Translations under genes and position numbers: made by a program
Notes under the pieces: generated by a model
Told to the model about the DNA's origin: nothing
Seen by the model: the letters and a program-made list of their open reading frames with translations, nothing else
Database searches by the model: none
Part shown: positions 40,070-52,000 of the stretch, piece after piece
Numbering within the stretch: the stretch's first letter is position 1
How the letters are laid out: each line of letters opens with the position of its first letter
DNA from: Sipunculus nudus
Taxonomy: Eukaryota; Annelida; Sipuncula; Golfingiida; Sipunculidae
Assembly: GCA_026874595.1 (NCBI GenBank)
Contig: CM049316.1
Span: 38,203,195-38,267,194 of the forward strand
Length of the DNA stretch: 64,000 bases
Direction of reading: 5' to 3'

Positions 40070-43000
40070 TGTGTTCATATTATAAAAAATCATGAGTTTA
40101 GTATAAAAGGATATTGCAATTTATTATCACATTATCACTGGATATGCACCATTCTTTATTTAAAATAACATTTTTATAATAACAAGTACCTTAAGATTTG
40201 GACAGTATTCTAACCTTTCATTTTTTTTGTTTTGTTGACAAAATTTTTTGTTTTAGAAACTGACAACAGTAACAGCTGGGACGATTGGTCGCCATGGGGA
40301 AAATGCTCCGTCACGTGCGGTGATGGAACCCAGACTCGCTCTCGTAGCTGTCCTGGAAGTGGCTGCACCGGAGATAAAACGGAAGCAAAATCTTGCTCAG
40401 AGGCCGCCTGTAAGTGACTAACACAGTATTACTAAACTTTATATTTGCCTGCGAAAGGAGGGGATGTGTTTTGTGTATGTGTGTGTGTGTTTGTGTGTGA
40501 GAATATATGACTTTGTGGAGGTAATTGCTGCATGTAAAATTAATTACTTGATGATTCCGAAAGAATGTGGCGATTTTGTTACCATGGTAAAGGTAATATT
40601 TAGTAAAATTATGAATAAAATTATGATTTAATTTTTTATCAAATGGAGTTAAATTTATGATAAAATAATGGCTCTTTTATTGTTTATTTCAATTTTAAAG
40701 GAATTAGATAACGGTCAGTATCAGATAAAAGCTCTTATAGTCTCAAATTATAAACCATAAAGGCTACATACTCCATTTTTTGCGTCTAGAGTACAATAAT
40801 TTATGTTACATTTCAGGTCCGGATGTTGACCCTTGCAGTGGACAGGTGAAGGAGCTCACGGGGGATTCCGGGTTTATACAGTCGCAAAACTACGGACAGG
40901 GTACCTACGAGACGGATTCTGTCTGCCAATGGCGGTACTCTGTGCCACCACCGAAGGTAATGAACATACACGAAAAAGGGTTCCAGGTGCAACCTAAATG
41001 GGTTCCGTGCAGTGGACGTTGTGGGGAACCTTAAACAGGGTTTTTTCCCCATAACTGCTAAATGTGTAGCTATAAAAAGTGCACCGTCTCATTCAGCATC
41101 TGTTCTCGCTCGCTCTCTCTCCCTCTCCCTCTCTCTCTCTCTCTCCCTCTCCCGGCCCCTCTTTCACATAAGCCTGGGGGGGAGGGGGGGGGGGGGTAGC
41201 TTAAGTTTTCTGAGTGAAAAGCGATAGATGAGAATATTTTCTTATAATATTTTTGTCTCCAACCTTTCTACGAATATAATATCCGTATGTATTCCCCTAA
41301 AATGGTGATTATATGATGATACAACAAATTTATTATCTTTACAATCTTTATTCTCTTTTAGAAAAAAAGGGGTGGGGGGGGGGTTCTTTTTTTTTAGAGA
41401 AAAGCGATCGACGATTTTTTTTTCTTTTTCAATGTTTTTATGTTAACTTGTTTTCCAAAACTGAGCTTTGCCCAGAGTAGAAGTCACGGGTATAGGTCGG
41501 TGACTAATTCGGTCATGATAATCATTTTTCACCTGGAACTGATTTTCATTGCAAAGTCAAGACCCGGGGCAAACTCTTTGCGAGCTGCGTAATGCGGACT
41601 TCAATTCTTACATGTATTCTCTTTCTCTCTCTCTCTCTGTTACTCTCTAACATAAAATCATACTCGTATCCTCATATTCGTTATCCTTTTTATTACAAAT
41701 TTTAGTATTACACATATGTAATCAGGTGTCGAGTTATATAGCTCAGGATAATTATAAATCAGAGTAAAACGTGTAAACATAAACTGAATATTCCGATAAA
41801 CTGTTGTAGAAATATTCATGGTCATTCATTAAATATAATACAATTACAGTGAAACCTCTATAATGTGGCAATCCTGTAGACTGGGACAAACTGCCAAATT
41901 TTTTAGGTGCCCACTCCATGGAGACAATGACAGCAACATAGATCATATAACGTAGAAAAAACTGGACTGTTAAAAACTGCCCACAATAAAGAGGTGCAAA
42001 CTTTATGTATGTGCCTTCTAGGAGAGGTTCCACATTATGCGTTTGTATGAACAAAAGCACTAATTTATGCATTTTCCCCTCTTCTCTATAGGAGATAGTG
42101 CTGGAATTCATTGATTTTTTCACGGAACAAAACTACGACTACCTCTACGTCTACAACGGAACTACTACCACAGGCAAGGTCCTTGAGAGGTTTTCTGGCA
42201 ACATGACGGGATTCAAGTTATCGACTAACTCCTCCTCAGTACTGATCCGATTTGTATCTGATCCCGTGATTCCACTGAAGGGGTTCAAGATTAAATACCA
42301 GGCTATAGGTAAGGCATATTGTGGCTCGCGTATCCTTAACAAGTGGAATTTTATTTGGTTAATATATGGTTAGGATTGGCCAGCAAGCCATACACCAGCA
42401 AGCCTTGTTTTTTTTAAATCGTCTTTATTAGCATATATATATATATATATATATATTAGATGTCGGTATACACTGATAATTTCACATTTCAGGCGACTAA
42501 ATAGCATTCAGCTTCATACAGAATATCTAAATTTGTTTGTTTTCTGTATTTTGTTGTGCAGAAATATAGCTCCGCAACAAGAATCATTTCATTTTTATAT
42601 CCAGTGCAGTCTATTCAATCATTTAATGGTTAAGTTCTAATACTGTTCAACACGTGTAGGCCCCCCCCCCCCGGAAATAAAAAAAAAACATGTCCTTCAG
42701 TCATTTCTCTAAGCATCAAACAGCATAACTGTGAGACAGCATCCAGCTGAACACAATCCGCAGTATCGGACTCACAGGTGTACGGCTCCGCTGATTAGGG
42801 TTTGTGGGTATTGAAATCTAAGCCCTTTCTGGGCAATTAAATACACCAGCGGGGTAGACATAAATGGAGTGAAGATGGTTATATAGTCCTTAAAATATGT
42901 TAGATAAGAATGCTTTCATTGCAAAAAATGGCCAAAATTAAAAATACTCAAATGGAAAATGGAAAACATAGTCATGTTGAATACACACAATGCATACATA

Positions 43001-46000
43001 AATTCCTGATGCACATTAGCGCCATTGCGGCCCTCCTACATTACAAGGGTTCGAGTGCCTTTGCATCTTGTAACGATGACCACACTGTAACACTCGATGA
43101 GGATGCAAATAGTTTTGACAACGCCTAATGGCCTACAAGTACGCTGTCAGCTGAATTAATTAGCATACTATCTAGTAACACCTACCATGAGCAATAAAAA
43201 ATTCGCTGAAACTCAGCAAATTAGTAAATCTGCCTGCAAGCTTTGTTTAATTTCTAACCGCATGAATACAAGCATGGCTGGCACGGGTAACTTGACGATA
43301 GCAAACTTGTACGCGATACAGAAAATTACTCGTTAAAAAAAGACGGGTTTGATTTGTAAGTTCACATGTATTCTTTGTTGTTAATCATCACTCGAGATTG
43401 TTGCCTAATGTTAGGATTATCGGCTGTTTATCGAATATCAATGCAACAGGATGGATGACAGTTGCAGTCCATTCACCCGTAAGGCTTGTATCACGGCTCC
43501 AATTGAGGGTTTCTAATCCAATATATATGGCTACTGGATCGTGAATTTACGGCTAGATGAACATTCGAATCTATTTCTTTTTATATTTTACTTTTTCAGC
43601 GCCAAGCATGTTTGGTTCATGGTCGCCGTGGGGATCGTGTTCGGTGACATGTGGTAATGGTACTCAGACTCGTAATCGTAATTGTACCACTTCCGGCTGT
43701 ACCGATGTTACATCCGAGACACGCAGCTGCACGCTGGCTCCTTGTGAGTGATGACCTACACATATTTAAACATTTTTTTAAATTTTCCCGTTTTTTTATA
43801 TCTATCAGGTGGTGTGGTATTATGTTTTTGTCTTGGTTATGTACAGTTACAGTTAGTCCGTTCGCATCTTTACTCGAAAAGGTACCGTTTCTGTGGTTTA
43901 GGGGTATAGTACAGGGATAAGAGCCGAGTCTCGTACAAGGAGTTATTCGAGGTCTGCCCCACTCAGGGTGAGCGCTCTGCAGGCTTAATGGGAAGACTGT
44001 GGCAAACAGCTGTGATTCACTCACATATGAATGATTTTTTTTTGGGGGGGGGGGGGGGCGGTTCGGTATCATGACCCACAAAATTGGGATGACACAAACT
44101 CAGTACACGAAGTAGCTGAACACCGTGGCCTGGTTGACGCCAGGATTATCGCGGGTAAGCCCCCGTCACGTAGTACGAAACCTGAATGGAATTCTGTATA
44201 TGTACACAGTAATTGATTAAGCAAACATTAACAAGATGGAGGAGGTTACCTCTACCAACAAAATAAAATAAAAAAATACATGAAAAGTATTAACGGGTGT
44301 GAGGCCATTTTTAGGTAGGTTACGGTAACATTAAAAAAGAACAATCCATTACATCATAGAGGTACACCCATCCCTGGGTTTGCATATTTTGCGTGTAGTA
44401 ATAAAATCCCAGTGAGTTTGTACATGTGGTCTCTAAATTACTGCTTTTGTCTATCCGGTATCCACGCCACGGTGCTTGTAAGAATAAACATTTATATTTA
44501 CTTCCTTTTTTATACCTTTTCGAGGCAACATTACACGGCAAATGTTTCCTCTGATCCTTAAAGTTGGTGTAAATCATATACCATTACAACTACAGTTCTG
44601 GGGATAACGAAATATCTTTCTCTGTCATAACAAATGTACTTGTACAATCTGAGAGACATGTTAAATATAAAACCATATTTCTATACCTTGCACTATATAC
44701 CAGTAATCTCCACATGCAACGCGCGGAGAGTTTGATGGCAAGGAAAGGTGTATCGGCAAAGTTTATAGAGGAATAACGCTTTTGGGACCATGCACGCTCA
44801 TATCCTTAAATTATAATATGATGCTCATCAGTTATAGTTATTTTCGAATGAAATTGACGGGAGACCAAGGGAACATCTTGCATATCATAGGAATCATTTA
44901 TATTCGTGATTTACCTCGAGTGAATATTTACTTCTACTAGGTCCATCGATGGTCGGTTGCCAGGGACAAGTCCATTCCTTGCCAGGGGTTTCAGGGTTCG
45001 CCTATTCTCCAGGATACCCGGAAGGGTTCACATACATGAACGACCTGGATTGTAAATGGCTTATAACAGTTGACCCATCAAAGGTAAAATTATAATTCAC
45101 TAAAAAAAAACTAAAAAAAAAACATACTGTGCAATATGAAAACATAATACGTCACAAGTTAAAACACCATGCAGCTATTCATATATCGGAAAGTTAAGAA
45201 AATCACGCATGACACAAATGGATCATAGGCATGATTTAAATGTGGACAAAGCTGATTCAAGCTTTATAAAACATGGTTAAAATGCTTCATATATGAAAGT
45301 ATCCAACTTGTGTGTTTATGTGACTGACTCTTTCCACTCTTCCAGGCTATCCTTTGTTTACATCTTCAACAACCTAAATATAACAGAAATTGCTAAAAGC
45401 TAGCTATTCACCTGAATCATCTGCAGAGTTAATAGGGTTTGTTTTGACAGCATATTTCCCGTTCTTGACTATTTCACTTAGTTTCTGTGAGAGTGCGCTG
45501 CAATAGCTTCTTCCCAAATAGCTTATCATTTATGGGAAAACATAGAAAATGGCCCCCCTTAGGACATATCCCTCGCATCTTCCCTACAGGGTTCAAACAC
45601 TATGGCATACGCCAACACTGAATTTTTAGTCTCTTTGGGTGAGTGGGCGACCATTGACAGCGAACCCTCTTTAGTGATGGCGTCATTATTATCTGGTATG
45701 TATGGTGTACAGTTACGTAAAGAGCATATTGTCTTCCTTCAGGGTGTGGACCTGAACTTTGTAGATTTCATAACGGACCAGAACAAGGACTACCTTCTTG
45801 TCTATAACGGCCCGGACGAAACCAGCACACTCATAGGGAACTACTCCGGAAGCAAGACCGGTACAACCTTTCAAGCATCCAGCAACAAAGTTCTACTGCA
45901 CTTCAAGACGGACGACGCACTCAGAGAGAAAGGATTTAAAATCGAGTACCAAGAAGCTAGTGAGTTCTTGAAAGTTTATTTTTCAGTGCATCGCCAGTAG

Positions 46001-49000
46001 ACAATAGCAAACGGTGAAATTATCAGAGATTTAGGAATCGAATCCAAGACCGAACTTGGACTCGATTTAGGACTCGATTCAAATTTTGCAGCTACTCAAA
46101 CTCGGTCTTGTACTCGACGGTTCTGGACTCGAACTTGTACTAGGACTCGGAGTTAGGGACTTGGGCAATCAGACTAAGTCTATCCCGAGTCCAGTAGAAA
46201 AAAAATGATCTGTCACAGACTTTACTCTAAAGACTTATATACATGTGCGAATTACCATCCTTATATAAAAAATGAGACTTTCAAAAGCCAAGTTTTTGCT
46301 ATGCATTAGGAGCTAAATGTAGTCGAACATTCAACATAAAAGCACGAGTGAACTAAAATTGCGATATATATGTATATGGTAATCTTAAATTTCCATTTTA
46401 AATGTTAGTAGCGAGGAGATTCATATTTGACGAGAATAAAACTTGGATTCGGGTTCGAACTGAATAGGACTCGTAGGAGGTGGACTTGGACTCGATCCTA
46501 TAGGACTCGGACTTGCACTCGGACTTGAATGTTGTGGACTCAACCATATCACCGGATTTTTTTTTATAAATAAATTTAATAAATCTGTTCGCTTGTCTAA
46601 AAATTATTACAGTTCATGAACAGTGTTCAACTGTGTGAGTATTTTGATGCTGTTCCATGCATTATATGCACAGCATTAACAACAAGTATTTATCATATTT
46701 CAGAAATATTTTGTTTAAAGGGACCTCTTTACATACTTACTCGTGTACACAGGTTGAAACAAGCTTGCGCCGGACGCGATCAGTGCCTAAGAACTGGTGG
46801 ATTCCAACCTGTGTTTCTTCTGTGAATTTCTTTTATTTTTCTGCGCATGCGCAAGATCATACCTCTAGTATTGCATTCATGTTTTAGCAGAAATCGACAA
46901 ATGGACTGGATTTGCTGAAACATAGGAAGAACCATAACACCAGTTAAAACGCTTTATTTTCATTTATGGTTTCAGCGGTAAACACAAGCTGGAGCCACTG
47001 GTCCCCCTGTTCAGTGACGTGTGGTTCCGGTATCAGTTCTCGCACACGGAACTGTCCAAGTACAGGTTGCAGCGGTCCTGCCACGGAGATTGTCGTCTGT
47101 AATCAGATAGCATGTAAGTTACACTATGGTGTCATCAAACCTCTCCCGTGGGATGAGGAGAATTATGGGGAATGATGAATTCAATCCTACATTCACATTT
47201 GGGTTAAACATATTGTGGACAGAGCTACTTAGTCCCTAAAACGAGTACAAAAAATCAATTCATTTTTTTTCCTTCTGTTAATTCTTCTTTTTTTACTGTT
47301 TTCGCTAAATTTCAAATATGGCTGATTTTCAAAAGATAAAATATGGACACAACATTAGTCCTAGGTCGCAGATTTGCACCGTATATTTATTTTGACCGTT
47401 ACCTCATAAAAAAAATCAACAAATTAACTTTTGAATCTGTTGTTAAACATATTGTGGTTTCTGTGGTCTAGGCGTATAGCACTTTTACGACCCCTATTGT
47501 AATAACGTCCCCTATTATAATAATCATTACTCAGGACTCAAAGTCGTGAGTTCAAATCTCAGCTGAGGAATGGTGATATTTTTCAAGTCAATCTCCGTTC
47601 AGGGTGAGCTTTCTGAAGGCATAATCGGAAAGCTGTAGCTCGCAGCCGTGTATCACTCACAAACGAGTGCGATTTTTGAGATTTCCTCGGTGTTATGACC
47701 CAGCAAGGGGATCAGTAAACACCCAGGACCCGCAGGTGCGGTAGACAAGCAAAATACAAAATAACATGATAAAAGGCGAGCGCTATTGCTCTGTGACGTA
47801 GTCCGAAATAGAAACTCTACAGTTGCACATAATATGACTAAGAATTTTATAAGAGAGCAAAAAAAAGAGGCTATTGTTTAACCAAAAAAAAAATTATGAA
47901 TCTCCGTACATTTATTCGTAATTAATGTTTATAATGACATTAATTGTATACCATCAGGTAGCTCTCTGGCTGGATGTGACGGTCAGCCAAAACATTACAT
48001 CCAGAACCAGGGCTTTATCTTGTCCCCGGGACACCAGGCAGGGAATCCGTACGTGAACGACCTCAGCTGTACGTGGATTATTACAGTCAATGAGGAAAAG
48101 GTAAGTCAGTACACGGGCGATCTCAATACATATGGATAATTGGATTCATTTAGAAAAGGTGAAAAGCAGTGGACTCTGATTAAAACCAAAGCAGAATGTG
48201 TAAAAGGGACATAATCAGGAGCAATAATCTGCCTATTTTTCACACTATCAGTGCAATTTTGCTTTATACAAAAGTTTTTCTAACAAAAACATCCCAGAAT
48301 ACAGTCTTAGTACTTCACATACGGCTTTTTAACACCTTTTATGGCTCTGCGTGTTTGTCAACACAGTCCACGTGTGTCTGTTTACCATAACAAGACAGCC
48401 TGACCGGAGGTCAGATTGTGAGTCGGAACATGTGATGTTTCAGCCATTGGGAACATGTATTACATTTATAGGGCCAAGTCAGTAAGGGCATCATGTGATA
48501 GGCAGGTGTTTTGGCTCAGCGATGCACACTGTCCCACATGCTGTGTTTATGTTGACACCTGAGATCGCGCCCGGTCCACTGTTTTTAACACTCGTTTACA
48601 GGAGAAAGAAAACGGTTTCAGGGCAATATTTTTGCAGGTACAAATTTATTTTAAAGGGAGAAGCAATTTTTATTGTTAATTCAAAATGCTTTATAGGTGA
48701 TTGGGCCCCTTTTGAAGGAATGAGTGATTATCCATTCACGAAGATCACATATTCTTTCCTTGTGCATCTTAATAAACAAATTTAAAGGTACGTTATCAGA
48801 GATAACCGTTGTGTTTGTAGGGAAAATTAAGTTAACAAAGAGTAAATAACAAATTTGTGACTATATAGCTAGTAAGGATTACTAAAAGTTGGCACTGAGA
48901 CACTTCTTCATCCCTCCAAATCATAATAGTTACAGTTATTGAAATATAATTAATATTCATCTTAATTCATTAACAAAATATGATCTTAAATTGTTGTTCA

Positions 49001-52000
49001 ATATATATGAGCCACATTACTAAGATTATCCAATTCAAATTATGTTCATACATATAATATATGATAAAAAATATACATATGCAAGAAGATTGGATATAAG
49101 CCGGATTGTGCTTTATACAATTTATTTTTCATTTTCAGCTTGTGCGGCTGACCTTTCATAGTTTCTACACAGAAAGCAACAATGACGTGCTGAAGATCTA
49201 CGACGGTAACACGACATCAAGCCCCCTGCTCGCCTCGTACTCCGGAAACAAAACCGGAGTTGTTTACTTCACCAGTGGCAGATATGCGCTCCTGCAATTC
49301 GATTCCAACGGCGCCACCACTGATAAGGGTTTCGAAATAGAGTTTAACGCGAGGTGTAAGCATTGAGTCATTTTCACTCGTCAGCGTTACATTGTCCATG
49401 TTTTCATTTTAAAAGAATTTCTAAAAGGAGGTTATTGGGTTACTTCATATCATTTCAGCACTTAATATATCTAACCAGAAATATCTATTCTAAGGACTGC
49501 AGGCCTCCGCCATGGGGGGGGGGGGGGGGGGGGGGGGGGGGGTGGTGTCTTATTTTAGAATGTTCCCAAAACCGAGTTTGCATTCACTTATTCGGACAAT
49601 GTTCCCAGGCCCATTCGAGCAAGTGACTCTACTTTTGTGAATATTCATTGTGATGTTCCTGAAGCTGGAACATGTTCCGGATCCACACCAAATCTAATCA
49701 TTTCTTCATTGGTCGATTCACGAGATGCCTTGAAACTTACATTAGATTCCGTTCATGATTACGTAAGTTAAACTGTGAACAAATCCACACACACACACAC
49801 ATTGTTACGGAGTGACATAAAAGCAGACCGAACTGTCTCGCTAGGGAAGCTTGCTTTTCTAGCGAAGCGGTTGGAACGCCGGACATGTGCTGTTACGGGG
49901 ATACTTAAAAGCGGACCAAACTGTCTCGCTAGGGAAGCTTGCTTTTCTAGCGAAGCGGTAGGAACGCGGACATGTGCGCCACCGAAATGGGTTCGAATCC
50001 TGGATTGGCCCAGTATTTTCCCCTGAACAATTGGAATTCGTAACAAAATGGGGGCTCGTCCAACGTGACGGTAAACTATGTGGCCCAGGTAATAAGCTCA
50101 CAAAAGTGTGACTCCTGGGATAAGAAGTCATGTTCTGATAGCAGAACGCTCTTCAAAGGGGGTGTGTTACGGGGTGACATAAAAGCGGACCGAACTGTCT
50201 CGCTAGTGAAGCCTGTTTTTAGCTCAGCTGACTGAAAGTCATCTGAGCTATAGCGATCACCCTTTGTCCGTCGTCCGTCTGTCTGTCCGTCTGTCCGTCT
50301 GTCTGTCCGTTAACCAGGCACAAATCGTAACCGCTGGACCTAGAACCTTGTAACTTGGGATTCTGAGAGGTCTATAAAAAATCTCCTTGGAAACCAGAAA
50401 TTAGGTCTCTGTTACCCATATCCTTCGAGCTATGTGGCCCCAAAGTACCCCCCAGAAAAGTCAAAAATTTCATACAAAAACTTCAATATCTCATTAACTA
50501 CTTGACTGATGGTCATGATATTTGGCATACATATTGATCATGAGATGTTACATCACTTCCTGCAGACTGGTGGTGCCACCTGTATTTTACGATTTTTTAC
50601 GAATTTTTTTCTCTATTTTTGAGACCTTTAAAAATGTGAACATTTGTTAACAAGGCACAAATCATAAAGACTGGACTTAGAATCTTAATTCTTGACACAC
50701 TGAGAGGTCCATGAAAAATCTCCTTGGAAACCAGAAATTAGGTCTCTGTTACCCATATCCTTTGAGCTATGGGGCCCCAAAGTACCCCCCAGAATAGTCA
50801 AAAATGTCATACAAAAACTTCAATATCTCAATAACTACATCACTGATGGTCATGATTTTTGGTATACATATTGATCATGAGATGTTCGATCAGTTCCTGC
50901 AGACTGGTGGCGCCACCTGTATTGTTTGATGTTTTACAATTTTATTTCCTCTATTTTTGAGACCTTTGAGGATGCTGTCATCTGTTAGCGTGGCACAAAT
51001 CTTAATGACTGGATCTAGAATCTTCATTTTCGACACACTGAGAGACCTATGAAAAGTCTCTGTGGAAACCAGAAATTAGGTCTCTGTTACCCATATCCTT
51101 TGAGCTATGGGGCCCCAAATTACCCCCCAGAATAGTCAAAGATTTCATACAAAAACTTCAATATCTCATTAACTGCATCACGGATTGTCATGATTTTCGG
51201 CATACATATTGATCACGAGATGTTTCATCAGTTTCTGCAGACTGGTGGCGCCACCTGTATTTTTCAATGTTTACGAATTGTTTTCTCCATTTTTGAGACC
51301 TTTAAGGATGTAGTTATCTGTCAACAGGGTACAAATGGTAATGACTGGACCTAGAATCTTAATTCTTGACACACAGGGAGACCCATGATAAGTCTTCATG
51401 GAAACCTGAAATTTGGTCTCTGTTACCCATATCCTTTGAGCTATGGCACTCCAAAATACAGCTCAGAATAATGGAAAATTTGATACAAAAGCTGAAGTAT
51501 CTGAACAACTAATGCAGAGATAACCATAATTGTTTGCATGGATATTGATCATGGAGTGTTTCATAAGTTTCTGCAGACTGGTGGCACCACCTGTATTTGT
51601 TCGGGTTTTTTTACGAAATTTTTCTCTATTTTTGAGACCTTTAAAGATATGAACATCTGTTAACAGGGCACTAATCATAAAAACTGGACCAAGAATCTTC
51701 ATTCTTGACACACAGGGAGACCCATGAAAAGTCTCCATGGAAACCTGAAATTAGGTCTCCGTTACCCATATTCTTTAAGCTGTATGGCTCCAAAATACCC
51801 CCCCCCCCCCCCAGAATAATGGAAAATTTGATACCAAAAACTGCAGTATCTAAATAACTACAACACTGATGGTCCTGATTTTCTGCATACATATTGATCA
51901 TGAGCTGTTCCATCAGTTTTTGCAGACTGGGTGTGCCACCTCTATTTTTTTTCAAATTTTTACGAATTTTTTTCTTTTTTTTTGAGACCTTTAAAGATGT

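Noticed and set aside
46842-46853. Palindrome tgcgcatgcgca, an NRF1-type site
   Set aside because: A perfect match, but a single intronic occurrence with no promoter context; noted only.
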